A DNA stretch of 64,000 nucleotides from contig NW_022145607.1 in the NCBI RefSeq assembly GCF_000002235.5, positions 1,572,001 to 1,636,000 on the forward strand, written 5' to 3'. The DNA is from Strongylocentrotus purpuratus. Taxonomy: Eukaryota > Echinodermata > Echinoidea > Camarodonta > Strongylocentrotidae. Made by a program: the position numbers and the translations under genes. Shown here piece by piece: positions 24,011 to 30,079 of the stretch; the stretch's first letter is position 1, and the number at the start of each line of letters is the position of its first letter. The notes under the pieces are model-generated. The model saw only the letters and a program-made list of their open reading frames with translations. It made no database searches and was not told the origin of the DNA.

Positions 24011-24222
24011 CTCTCTCTCTCTCTATCCCCATCACTATAGTCTTTTATTTGATTAATCGTAGAGATGGCACCACACTCGATCTGACGAATCAGACGGAGC
24101 AGACAATCTTTGCACACAAACAGGAAATATGGGCTGAAATGAAAAGTGCCTCAATCATCATCCCTTTTCTTTTACCATTGTCATGCAATCGATTTCAGTA
24201 TTCATCCACTGAATCACGTTGA
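1..24222 (+). CDS. NLR-like receptor gene, 3' part (13 recognised exons)
   Basis: Gene model assembled by splice phase. Exons: 1-307, 1157-1327, 7493-7660, 8566-8733, 9932-10099, 11416-11583, 14107-14274, 16012-16179, 17954-18121, 18897-19064, 22247-22620, about 23076-23225 and 24063-24222. The first exon resembles the helical segment after the NACHT ATPase of echinoderm NLRs; the NACHT and any death domain would lie upstream of the window. The middle encodes LRR-like repeats, the sensor part of NLRs, which are cytosolic innate immune receptors. LRR exons start and end in phase 0, so any subset can be spliced in frame. Vertebrate NLR LRR exons have the same design (171 bp, 57 codons). The NLR call is inferred from layout and family resemblance, because no Walker motif is visible here. 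Further exons could hide in the introns 1328-7492 and 19065-22246. Confidence 0.72.
1157..1327 (+). CDS. NLR gene exon: divergent LRR, 57 codons
   Basis: An acceptor AG (1155-1156) and a GTCAGT donor (1328) bound a 171-bp phase-0 exon. It aligns with the later 56-codon array exons: ASEDLAEFMC matches the array's ASRDLAQFIC, and a downstream FYS...K end matches FYSTSSS...K. It is far more divergent than the eight array members, and at 57 codons it equals the vertebrate NLR LRR exon length. It probably represents the older LRR exon type from which the array was later amplified. Confidence 0.7.
1673..2302. repeat. Perfect tandem duplication, 320-bp step
   Basis: Bases 1673-1982 recur without visible mismatch at 1993-2302, separated by ten bases that repeat part of the end (TACTATCTTT). 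No gene or inverted ends are visible inside. Such perfect identity in non-coding DNA means a very recent duplication or an assembly artefact. Confidence 0.95.
2642..2818 (-). pseudogene. LINE reverse-transcriptase C-terminal fragment
   Basis: The minus-strand frame reads ACECGQEQRMEHLLVCPLL, then a CTQDDL segment, and stops at TAG (2642-2644). The C-x-C...H...C arrangement followed by CP-L is the zinc-knuckle-like tail that ends many jockey/CR1/RTE-type LINE polymerases. Only about 58 residues remain; the frame is closed by TAA upstream (2819-2821). It is a dead 5'-truncated LINE copy within the NLR intron, in antisense orientation to that gene. Confidence 0.75.
3312..3660 (+). promoter_or_regulatory. 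Promoter-like GC-richer block, possible solo LTR
   Basis: Within AT-rich intron DNA this block has an inverted CCAAT box (ATTGG at 3453), a direct CCAAT (3479-3483), a short direct repeat GGTCCACCC, and a TATA-like run TATAATATAAAATA (3540-3553). Order and spacing resemble a Pol II core promoter or an LTR. No matching second LTR, target duplication or downstream coding exon was seen, so function is unproven. Confidence 0.3.
4121..5846. mobile_element. AT-rich insertion splitting the foldback's left arm
   Basis: Comparison with the intact right arm shows the left arm breaking at ...TTTTATCAT (4120) and resuming at CATAACTTAATTAC (5847), so about 1.7 kb was inserted. It carries a 58-bp direct repeat near its ends (4177-4234 and 5612-5669, identical) and no open frame of note. 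No terminal inverted repeats were found. The CAT shared at both edges could be a 3-bp target duplication. Class unknown. Confidence 0.55.
4177..5669. repeat. 58-bp perfect direct repeat pair (4177-4234 / 5612-5669)
   Basis: Both copies run from CTGTAAAACAGGAGG to GACACGGACTGC. They lie 1.38 kb apart and about 55 bp inside one end and 180 bp inside the other end of the AT-rich insertion. The CTGTAAAACAG start is itself a small palindrome. They could be very short terminal repeats of a degenerate element or a duplication scar. Confidence 0.85.
7493..7660 (+). CDS. NLR LRR array exon 1
   Basis: This is a 168-bp phase-0 exon between a TTACAACAG acceptor and a GTATCG donor. The peptide starts IETLNIHSGDLSERPYAS, continues with the shared block RDLAQFICKMTHL, then KKLTLNGQ and the shared tail HDDFYSTSSS. 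Length and block order match the other seven copies. Its variable positions (NIHSGD and KKLTLNG) fall in the two predicted LRR beta-strands. Confidence 0.85.
7661..8565 (+). other. Array intron 1-2
   Basis: This copy of the shared spacer lacks the 390-bp insertion found in later spacers. It contains the ATCCAGTATGTGGATCG junction followed by C-rich DNA (near 7885) that elsewhere replaces lost exon copies, and a run of about 14 C (near 7988). No coding potential beyond the flanking exons was seen. Confidence 0.6.
8566..8733 (+). CDS. NLR LRR array exon 2
   Basis: A 168-bp phase-0 exon with acceptor ATAACAG and donor GTATCG. The variable patches read DINSDDLIER and KDLTLRGQ. It has MIHL where the other copies have MTHL, and QCHDD where most have QYHDD. 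The rest of the frame matches the array consensus and has no lesion. Confidence 0.85.
8815..9260 (+). mobile_element. Truncated copy of the CAGTGCGTCC foldback element
   Basis: The element begins at TA-CAGTGCGTCCCAG inside the array spacer, where sister spacers read straight through (CCTATATAGTC). It matches the left arm of the 4095-6691 element, including the CATTTGGCGG segment, through the centre. It then stops near 9256, where the sequence joins the unrelated ATATGGATCG-poly-C spacer motif. The right arm has been lost, probably by recombination between spacer copies. Confidence 0.75.
9932..10099 (+). CDS. NLR LRR array exon 3
   Basis: A 168-bp phase-0 exon with acceptor CATAACAG and donor GTATTG. 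The variable patches are YIDSDDLSER and KDLILVDQ. The rest is the array consensus (RPSASRDLAQFICK, HDDFYSTSSSMASSAK), with no stop or frameshift. Confidence 0.85.
10598..10998. repeat. Shared ~390-bp spacer insertion, copy 1 of 4
   Basis: This begins AACCCCTCGTAGACGAAG and ends near GCTTTGCGTTGACTTC. The same block lies in the next three spacers (13308, 15174 and 17108) but is absent from spacers 1-2, 2-3 and 7-8, so it inserted once before this part of the array was duplicated. It has two internal similar segments, AAAGGTCATAGCTCAT and AAAGGTCACAGCCCAT. No open frame or terminal repeat identifies its class. Confidence 0.8.
11416..11583 (+). CDS. NLR LRR array exon 4
   Basis: A 168-bp phase-0 exon with acceptor ATAACAG and donor GTATTG. 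The variable patches read EINPADLNER and KDLTLCGQ, adding a proline and a cysteine not seen at these places in most copies. It shares QCHDD with exon 2 and has STASSMVSSAK near its end. The frame is intact. Confidence 0.85.
11703..12358. mobile_element. 656-bp foldback element with TA flanks
   Basis: The left end CCGTGTGAGTCAAAA and the right end TTTTGACTCACACTG are inverted. Matching arms of about 200 bp (11703-11910 and 12150-12358) surround a loop holding a short (CA)n run near 12009. TA lies at both edges (11701-11702 and 12359-12360). It interrupts the array spacer motif CTCCCTA...TAGGAACACCG only between exons 4 and 5, so it inserted after the array formed. A non-autonomous Tc1/mariner-like origin is likely. 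Confidence 0.85.
12882..12905 (+). pseudogene. 5' remnant of a lost LRR array exon
   Basis: The spacer context before array exon 1 (TATGTCAGCAAT...TATAACAG) recurs here, but the exon begins ATTAAGACATCC and then jumps to the GGTATATGGATCG-poly-C motif. Only about the first 12 bases of the exon survive, after an intact acceptor. Confidence 0.6.
13017..13160. mobile_element. hAT-like MITE, 144 bp, 8-bp target duplication
   Basis: The element starts CAGGCACGTAGCC and ends GGCTTCGCGGCTG. It is flanked on both sides by CTCTTACA (13009-13016 and 13161-13168). An 8-bp duplication and a CAGG start are typical of hAT elements. Its interior (CACATACATGTAATCGATCG, then GGGGCATGTGCCCC) matches the element at 35898-36059. 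It is too short to encode anything. Confidence 0.88.
13308..13690. repeat. Shared spacer insertion, copy 2 of 4
   Basis: Same block as at 10598, starting AACCCCTCGTCGACGAAG and ending TTTGCGTTGAC. It differs by scattered substitutions and small gaps, as expected for duplicated non-coding DNA. Confidence 0.8.
14107..14274 (+). CDS. NLR LRR array exon 5
   Basis: A 168-bp phase-0 exon with acceptor ATAACAG and donor GTATTG. The variable patches are YINSDDLIKQ and KDLTLDGQ. It ends SSVK instead of SSAK, a change shared with exon 6, which fits exons 5 and 6 being the youngest neighbours. The frame is intact. Confidence 0.85.
14879..14905 (+). pseudogene. 5' remnant of a lost LRR array exon
   Basis: An intact ATAACAG acceptor is followed by ATTAAGACTTGACATCCA, matching the exon start (ATTGAGACTCTTGACATC) with a 3-base loss. 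The sequence then passes into GTGTGGATCG and a poly-C run. The rest of the exon and its donor are gone. Confidence 0.6.
15174..15570. repeat. Shared spacer insertion, copy 3 of 4
   Basis: Same block as at 10598 and 13308. This copy and the one at 17108 share specific variants (for example AATAATAATTAGCGG), so the two units that carry them are closest relatives. Confidence 0.8.
16012..16179 (+). CDS. NLR LRR array exon 6
   Basis: A 168-bp phase-0 exon with donor GTATTG. The variable patches read WIYSKDLNKR and KDLTLGAQ. It carries PSSSRD where most copies have PSASRD, as exon 7 does, and ends SSVK like exon 5. The frame is intact. Confidence 0.85.
16808..16836 (+). pseudogene. 5' remnant of a lost LRR array exon
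   Basis: A copy of the 14879 remnant: acceptor ATAACAG, then ATTAAGACTTGACATCCAGT and the TATGTGGATCG-poly-C junction. The deletion was therefore already present in the unit before duplication. Confidence 0.6.
17108..17501. repeat. Shared spacer insertion, copy 4 of 4
   Basis: Last copy of the 390-bp block, nearly the same as the 15174 copy. The following spacer (7-8) lacks it. Confidence 0.8.
17954..18121 (+). CDS. NLR LRR array exon 7
   Basis: A 168-bp phase-0 exon with acceptor ATAACAG and donor GTATTG. The variable patches are WIYSADLWKR and KDLILGGQ; its tail reads MALSAK. It shares WIYS and PSSS with exon 6, placing the two together as recent duplicates about 1.94 kb apart. The frame is intact. 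Confidence 0.85.
18897..19064 (+). CDS. NLR LRR array exon 8
   Basis: A 168-bp phase-0 exon with acceptor AAAACAG and donor GTATTG. It is the most distinct of the eight: IETLELNYLSLNERP, QFVCKMTHLEKLSLGSQ, then FHDDFYSTSSS. EK replaces KD or KK, and YLSL replaces the S-x-DL motif. Its flanking intron lacks the shared insertion, so it belongs to an older branch of the array. The frame is intact. Confidence 0.85.
19534..19580 (+). pseudogene. Decayed ninth LRR array exon
   Basis: After ACGACAG the sequence starts ATTGAGACCCTTTTCATTGG, encoding IETLFIGEVFLRG, and then hits TAA/TGA stops. An (AAT)n run follows at about 19597-19630. It keeps the acceptor and the exon start but has lost the conserved core. 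It cannot be used in frame. Confidence 0.55.
19735..20107 (+). other. Intron segment with two long poly-C runs
   Basis: Poly-C-rich stretches lie at about 19750-19771 and 19840-19860, the second followed by ACCCACAACGG. Otherwise this is AT-rich intronic DNA with no coding signal that I can see. Confidence 0.5.
20108..20947. repeat. Perfect tandem duplication, 420-bp unit, two copies
   Basis: The unit from AGGATGTCATAAATATTG to GGGCATCTGAGAAATGTAA occurs twice in a row at an offset of exactly 420 bases. I saw no mismatch, including identical poly-G and poly-A runs. The identical short open frames it carries (20294 and 20714) are a by-product. A very recent event or an assembly duplicate. Confidence 0.95.
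22247..22620 (+). CDS. NLR gene exon: C-terminal LRR region
   Basis: A 374-bp exon. The acceptor is GACCAG (weak pyrimidine tract) and the donor is GTGAGA, leaving phase 2. The peptide has LRR-like stretches (NLTELTVDTSTLEVW, VKRVTIEAE, ATELTIQTHE, LVKVTFRDLGIG, NLKHLKII) at about 25-residue spacing. It is longer than the array exons and not repetitive. An internal in-frame AAG|GTGACA (exon end 22522) could serve as an alternative phase-0 donor. Confidence 0.75.
22671..22812. repeat. CT microsatellite bounded by poly-C runs
   Basis: An interrupted (CT)n tract (about 22689-22765) lies between two C runs (about 22674-22688 and 22799-22812), just after the exon donor. The long Ser/Leu and Arg/Glu frames here are artefacts of the repeat. 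Confidence 0.9.
23076..23225 (+). CDS. NLR gene penultimate exon (5' boundary uncertain)
   Basis: The good frame reads GEMLYCVYFDTGRFIRCGSD, then EAVDDVIIACNKDQ and VMEVKVEHGKPRR. It ends at a GTAAGT donor in phase 2 and joins the last exon cleanly. The phase from the preceding exon requires the tandem acceptor ACGAGGAG (start 23076 or 23079), although this lacks a pyrimidine tract. The better-looking acceptor CATCTTGTAG gives a start at 23044. From donor 22620 that start reads into a stop at 23165-23167; from the alternative donor at 22522 it stays in frame. Confidence 0.6.
23866..24025. repeat. CT microsatellite in last NLR intron
   Basis: Roughly 160 bp of interrupted (CT)n with CCCCCC interruptions lie directly upstream of the final acceptor. 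It may act as an extended pyrimidine tract. The long repetitive frames across it are not genes. Confidence 0.92.
24063..24222 (+). CDS. NLR gene last exon
   Basis: The acceptor AATCGTAG is followed by A-GAT-GGC, completing an Arg codon split 2+1 with the exon ending at 23225. The peptide starts DGTTLDLTNQTEQTIFAHKQ, includes a short hydrophobic patch (SIIIPFLLPL) and ends STESR at TGA (24220-24222). An ATTAAA poly-A signal candidate lies at 24431-24436. The hydrophobic patch is short for a membrane anchor. Confidence 0.65.
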
Positions 24223-24639
24223 CATTAATATGATTTAGACGGATGTGTAATATATGCTTTACATCGGTATTGCAGCTCTTGTGATTGTGATTTTGAATTC
24301 CCTTCATAATGTTACTCTTACTGTTCTTGCATTTAATATACTTTAAAGGGTGATAAGTGGATTTACACGCTGAAAATCTCAAACCTTGTGAAAGGGCCAA
24401 AATGTTGTAAAATATCATGATTGAAATTTTATTAAATGTACGATGGAAAAATATTCATTATTAGAAAAGTAAATAAGTAATAATTCTATTCGAATTTGAA
24501 TTGTGCAACTAGCAGTGCTTTACACACCACATTTGCTATGGAGAGAATGTATACGATATTGTATGTTCCTAGAGTATATAATAATAATAATAATAACAAT
24601 TATCTTTTAAAGTCCACTCCAAATTTTATTAAGTTAAAC

Positions 24640-24828
24640 CGAAAATGGAAATTCTTTTTGCCCAATCGATCGTGAGCCCGGCAGCCACTATAAGCAGCGC
24701 CAGATCGACGTTGCTCTATCCCTTATTGTTATACGCCAAACAAGGTAGCAGCAACTCCCGTCTGTTAACGTCTTTTGGTATGACGCGGCCGGGGTTCGAA
24801 CCCACAACCTCCCGTGTCCAGGGGCGTC
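24640..24828 (-). repeat. tRNA-derived SINE fragment (target of the hAT-like insertion)
   Basis: GGGGTTCGAACCCACAACC (near 24791) carries a Pol III B-box (GGTTCGAACCC), nearly symmetrical on both strands. It is preceded by the ATGACGCGGCC segment common in marine invertebrate tRNA-type SINEs. The sequence resumes at 27620 (AGCGATTGGCGG) after the large insertion. Orientation is taken as minus because GTGGGTTCGAACCCCGG reads like a SINE head on that strand. Confidence 0.5.
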
Positions 24829-25109
24829 GCTAGACCTTTTTCAGTGGGGGGTGTAGAGGCTTACGATTGCCGACAAAACTAGCCACCAATTACCGACAAA
24901 ATTAAATGTCCAATATCGAAAAATTCAACCCTATAAACCTGGGGCCGAAGGCTAAATTGTTTTTCCTATGGACTATCTCTTGTACTTGCATATGCGCAAA
25001 ATGGTCATTTTCCTCGACGACATAAATATACGAATTATTTCTTCAATTTAGTCAGCATCATAGCTAGACATTTTAATGCAGGCGCGGAGCTGGATCTTAT
25101 TTTAGGGAG

Positions 25110-26820
25110 GGGCGGTAGTGAGCAAGAGAATCACTTAAAAGCGCGCTCATTAAGGGGTTGTGGGTGATGGGCCTCCCGCGCGAAGCGCGGAAGCTTAGAC
25201 GTTTCCTTAAATTATTAGGAAAAGAAGACGATTAATATAATACCGTTTTCGACTGATAATCCTTGGCTCAATGAAGTTCCCCCCCCCCCTCCCGCGCGAA
25301 AGCTTTGGCGTTTCATTGAATTATTATAAAAAAGAAGACGATTTGCTCTACCGTTCTCGACTGTTTATCCTTTTCTGAATTCAGTTCCCCCCCCCCCTCC
25401 CGTGCAAAGCGCGGAAGCTTTGACCTTTCATTAAATTATGAGAAAAAGCAGACGATTCGGTGTACTGTTCTCGACTCTTAATCCTTATCTGAATGAAGCT
25501 TCCCCCTCCCGCGCGAAGCGCGGAAGTTTAAACGTTTCATTAAATTATTAGAGAAAGAAGACGATTCGTCATACCGTTTTCGACTCTTAATAAGGCCTAT
25601 TCATCTGAATTCAGTTTCCCCCTCTCGCGCGAAGTGCGGAAGCTTTGACGTTTCCTTAAATTATTAGAGAAAGAACACGATTCGTTGTACCGTTTTCGAC
25701 TCTGAATAAGCCCTATTAATTTTGTCTGAATTCAGTTTACCCCTCTCGCGCGAAGCGCGGAAGCTTTGACGTTTCCTTAAATTATTAGAGAAAGAAGACG
25801 ATTCGTTGTACCGTTCTCGACTTGTCTAAATGAAGTTTTCCCCTTCCGCGCTAAGCGCGGAATTTTTTGCGTTTCATCACAATATAGAGAAAGGAAGACG
25901 ATTCATCGTACTGTTTTCGACTCTTATTAAGCCCTATTCATCTCAATTCAGTTTCCCCCTCTCGCGCAAAGCGCGAAAACTTTGACGTTTCCTCAAATTA
26001 TTAGAGAAAAAACACGATACGTTGCACCGTTTTCGACTCTAAATAAGCCCTATTAATTTTGTCTGAATTCAGTTTCTCCCTCTCGCTTTGACGTTTCCTT
26101 AAATTATTAGAGAAAGAAGGCGATTCGTTGTACCGTTCTCGACTCGTCTAAATGAAGTTTTCCCCTTCCGCGCGAAGCGCGGAATTTTTGGCGTTTCATC
26201 ACAATATAGAGATAGAAAGACGATTCCTCGTACCGTTTTCTAATCTTATTAAGCCCTATTCATCTGAATTCAGTTTCCCCCTTTCGCGCGAAGCGCGAAA
26301 GCTTTGACGTTTCCTCAATTTACAAGAGAAAGAACACGATTCGTCGTTCCGTTCTCGAGTCGTCTAAATGAAGTTTTTCCCCTTCCGCGCGAAGCGCGGA
26401 ATTTTTGGCGTTTCATCACAATATATAGAAAGGAAGACGATTCCTCGTACCGTTTTCGAATCTTATTAAGCCCTTTTCATCTGAATTCAGTTTCTCCCTC
26501 TCGCGCGAAGCTCGAAAGCCTTGACGTTTCCTCAAATTATTAGAGAAAGAACACGATTCGTTGTACCGTTTTCGACTTTTAATAAGCCCTATTTGTCTGA
26601 ATTCAGTTTCCCACTTTCGCGCGAAGCGCGGAAGCTTTGACGTTTCCTTAAATTATTAGAGATAGAAGACGATTTCGTTGTACCGTTCTCGACTCGTCTA
26701 AATGAAGTTTCACCTTCCGCGCGAAGCGCGGAATTTTTGGCCTTCCATCACAGTATAAAGAAAGGAAGAGGATTCGTCGTACCGTTTTTGATTCTTAAAC
26801 CTTGTTTGAATTGAGTTTCC
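25110..26820. repeat. Satellite array of ~110-bp units with CGCGCGAAGCGCG hairpins
   Basis: Fifteen units, recognisable by (C/T)CGCGCGAAGCGCG or a mutated form, start near 25174, 25291, 25399, 25509, 25625, 25746, 25846, 25962, 26091, 26168, 26284, 26385, 26501, 26617 and 26717. Each unit continues with CTTTGACGTTTCC or TTTTTGGCGTTTCATC, then GAAGACGATTCGTTGTACCG and a C-rich tract. The CGCG arms can pair around GAA or AAG. Two unit types alternate mostly as A-A-B. Confidence 0.92.
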
Positions 26821-27114
26821 CCGAAAATGTTAAACCTCTGATTTCTTTAGCTGAACTTATAGGAAAGTGAAACTTCGAGAAAATACAAGTATTGTAGTTG
26901 TAGTCACTCTCGAAATGGTCACAACGGATAAGAAATCACAGTTCGTAGGGAAAAAACTTGTCGGCCGACCAACAATATACATCTCACCGACTTTAAACTT
27001 CTGCATTGATATAGTACACGAGGATCGAGCAAGAATACCGACACAGCTGACACGACACAGCAACATATTTACCCGTGTCTTGCTTGCTCCGTCGACGAGA
27101 CGACTCCACCCAAC

Positions 27115-27520
27115 AACCCCTTCTCTCTTTTACTCCCACTCCTCCTCTCTCAGACTCTTATCTCCCCTCTCTCTCCTCTCTTTCACCCCCCGTATTTTTT
27201 GTTTCCCTTTCACTCTTTTTTCTTCTTTTTCCTTTTCTTTCTTTTCTTTCTTTTCCTTTCTTTCCTCTCCTCCCTCTTTTTCTTTTTTCTCTTTCTTTCT
27301 TCTCTTTTCTTTCCTTTCTTTTCCTTTCTTTCCTTTCTTTTCCTTTCTTTCTTTTCTTTTCCTTTTCTTTTTTTTTTTTTTTTTTTTCTTTTCCTTTTCT
27401 TTTTTCTTTTCTTTCCCTTTCCCTCTCTTTTTTCCCTCTCTTTTTTTTCCCTCTCTTTTTTTCCCTCCCTTTTTTTTCCCTCTCTTTTTTCCCTCTTCCC
27501 CCCCCTTTTCTCTTTTTCTC
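27115..27520. repeat. Pyrimidine (T/C) low-complexity tract
   Basis: About 400 bp of TTTCT/TTTCCC-type sequence inside the hAT-like element. Long Phe/Ser/Leu frames on one strand and Lys/Arg/Glu frames on the other are composition artefacts. Confidence 0.93.
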
Positions 27521-27619
27521 GACGGCAGCGCAATTTTACCGACAAAATATTGACAGGTGGGGGGGGTGTCGCACCCCCCACACCCCCCCCCCCCCTTTGG
27601 CGACGCCCCTGCCCGTGTC

Positions 27620-28300
27620 AGCGATTGGCGGAGGCATTGACGCAACATAAGAGAGTAATATCGTACCGAAAAGTGAGTGCAAATCAAACAGTGCAAACCT
27701 CCCCAATAAACAAAATCACGTGAAAATCACGTCAATATCAAGGTATCGACTTGAGGAGAGTTACGTTCTTCAAACACCGTACATTTACGTAAATGTGTTA
27801 ATACGTTTATTGCATTAGGTAACTTAAAACACACGTACACTAAATCACGCAATTGTCACTGCAATATCACCATTATAATAACGTGATTATCCCTACCTTG
27901 GAGACCATGGTTTGTAAACCTAATACTCCCGTGTTTGTTTCGTTATGAAATTACATCTTCATACACGAAATTATCGCGTCACAGAAACACGTGAAGCGTT
28001 AATGATAGTTTTAGTCAAAATATCTGCGTGAAATTCACGTGAATATTACGAGGCTGACTTGAGATGAATCATGTTCTTCATTCACGTGAAATTTACGTCG
28101 AAGAGGAAGTATGTTACTGTAACCCGCGTTCAACCCAATAATTACGCAAATGTTACACAATAAATGAACCAAAATAATGACGTTCTCATCCCGTTTCTGA
28201 ACATCGTGTCTGGGATCTTCCATAATTACGTCCAGGCGCGCCGGAAGCAGTTCGGGATTAGAGGGGGTTGGGTGGGGGGGGGGGGTGCAAACATCCCAAA
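27620..28300. other. Intergenic DNA rich in CACGTG / ACGTGA motifs
   Basis: Irregular repeats of TCACGTGAA- and TTACGTAA-like words occur (for example near 27717, 27728, 27990, 28030 and 28082). They look like degenerate relatives of the 135-bp minisatellite starting at 28952. No gene is seen. Confidence 0.45.
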
Positions 28301-28950
28301 AGAGAAAGCTAGTTGCAACTGGTCCAGTTGATGAACCATTTTTAATACCAACTGGTAACCCTGGAAATTGAAATGGGCTAAATGATCCAAAGTTGATCCA
28401 GGCCAGTTATAATTCAACTGGTCTAGCTGAGCCATTAGAACCATTTGGTAAAACTTCCAACCAGTTGAACAGCAACAATACTTCAATACTGGTACGTCTG
28501 TATTTCCAATGTAAGGGCATTGGTAATAAGTAGACTTACATAATTGAATTAATCGAAAAAAATTCGTGTATTTGTACTTTATTGAAATTATTTTAGTTCA
28601 CAGTTAATGTTTCCCTTATTCATGTTTAACTATTTATACGAAGTAGCGAAATGTCCTAATAACTGGTAATTTATATTTGTAGTATTTTCGAAATGAATTG
28701 CATATAACTAAATCATCAGTAATTAAGAAATATGCTGTAAATTCAGATAAATTGTTTAAAAAACATAGATCTGCACGCACCCCATATTCAATATGCAAAT
28801 GAATTGGTGTCAGCTGGGTCAACTCGAAATATGCCAACGCTCAGTCATCAACTGGTGCAACTGGAAATGTGCACACTCCAGTTATCAACTGGTGCAATGA
28901 AAATATGCCAACAGTCAGTTATCAACTGGTGAACATAGAAATATGCCAAC
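28300..28950. repeat. Degenerate CAACTGGT repeat cluster
   Basis: CAACTGGT and its complement ACCAGTTG recur at 28316-28500 and again at 28848-28935. In the second block a unit of about 43 bp (TCAACTGGTGCAACTGG... to ATGCCAACAGTCAGTTA) appears three times. CANNTG-type palindromes dominate. No coding potential. Confidence 0.65.
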
Positions 28951-28951
28951 A

Positions 28952-30075
28952 GTCACGGGATTATCACCACGGAACTTAAATAGTAACTGTGAAACCATCA
29001 AGACACCCACGAATAACTCATTTTCACACATGGAAAACACGGAATACCCAGCTTATATTAATAATCCGTTTGAGTCACGCGATCATCACCGCGGAACTTA
29101 TGGCAACTTTGACTTCCATTTAAATAGGTGTTTTAATACACCTAATAATGACTAATTTTTCACACCTAAATATCACGGATTCACAGCTTAGATTAGTAAT
29201 CAGTTTTAACTACGTGATCATCACCAAGAAAGTTATGGTAACTTTGAAACCATTTAAATAGGTGTTTTAAGACACCTAATAATGATTAATTTTTAACTCC
29301 TAAAAGTCACGTATTACAAGCTTAGATCAATAATCCGTTTGAGTCACGAGGTCATCACCGCGGAACTTATGGCAACTTTGACTACCATTTAAAAAGGTGT
29401 TTTAAAACACTTAAAGGTATTACAAAGTTTTGGTATGGGGTCATGAATTTGGTTCAAATTAACATTTTGGAAGCATATGCGTTCCTTCAATATTCATTGA
29501 TCGTTGTCCCGGTTGAAATCGAGTCTAAAGTTATGAAATTATAAATAATAAACTCTTTATGTTGTATAGCTTCCTCTCAAGGTCAAGATATTAATTTAGC
29601 TATGAAACAATGGTTCTTGACTAAAATCGACCGATTAGCTATTCCCATTTGGAAATTATATATCACAACTACATATTCTGAGATTTTCATGGTCGCAGCT
29701 ACCATTGTACGGCCGTAGGCGCTATTTGAAATTTATCAACATTTACCGGGAGCACCGGTAAATTTTTATATTCAATTTTTCTCGAAAACAGAAGTGTTTT
29801 AGGGGTAATTTTTTTTAGTGATTATAATACATCCACAGGGGCATCCAAATATATCAAAATTGTAAAAATTCACTATCCACCCAATTTTCAAAATTTACCA
29901 AAACTTTGTATTACCTTTAATAATTACTAATTTTCACACCTACATATCACGTTTTCACAGCTTAGATTAGTTATCAGCTTGAGCCACGTGATCATAACCA
30001 AGAAATTTATGGTAACTTTGAAACCTTTTAAAGAGGTGTGTAAGACACCTCAGAATTACTAGTTGAATATAACCA
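28952..30075. repeat. ~135-bp minisatellite, five units, split by a TTAA element
   Basis: Units start near 28952, 29074, 29208, 29343 and 29985, each with GTCACG(T/C)GATCATCACC, then AACTTATGGCAACTTTGA, then TTTAAATAGGTGTTTTAA and CACACC. Period is 122-137 bp. The fourth unit is interrupted at its TTAA by the element 29411-29921. Degenerate related sequence extends to about 30330. Confidence 0.85.
29411..29921. mobile_element. TTAA-flanked inverted-repeat MITE, 511 bp
   Basis: The left end is TTAA-AGGTATTACAAAG and the right end is CTTTGTATTACCT-TTAA. It interrupts a minisatellite unit whose uninterrupted form reads ACACCTAATAATGA, so TTAA is the target duplication. TTAA targets are used by piggyBac and Kolobok transposons. 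No open frame is present. Confidence 0.85.
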
Positions 30076-30079
30076 GAGA

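Larger units (their letters stand above)
24829..27611. mobile_element. 2.78-kb hAT-like non-autonomous element with 8-bp TSD
   Basis: The element begins CAGGGGCGTCGCTAG and ends GGCGACGCCCCTG. It is flanked by an identical CCCGTGTC at 24821-24828 and 27612-27619. An 8-bp duplication and a CAGGG terminus point to the hAT superfamily. The motif TACCGACAAAAT occurs near both ends (near 24892 and 27538). Inside are a 1.7-kb satellite (25110-26820), a unique segment (about 26830-27110) and a 400-bp pyrimidine tract. No transposase frame exists. Confidence 0.88.

Noticed and set aside
24785..24815. Possible genuine tRNA gene from GGGGTTCGAACCC
   Set aside because: No A-box, anticodon arm or acceptor stem could be assembled around it; a SINE fragment explains it better.
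25110..26820. Considered as a CRISPR-like array because of short palindromic repeats at regular spacing
   Set aside because: The repeats are whole ~110-bp satellite units with conserved spacers, inside a eukaryotic transposon; there are no unique spacers or cas genes.
27130..27723. Frames of 123-228 codons on both strands, rich in Phe/Ser/Leu or Lys/Arg/Glu
   Set aside because: They lie over a T/C low-complexity tract; every frame is open because of composition, and none has a domain.
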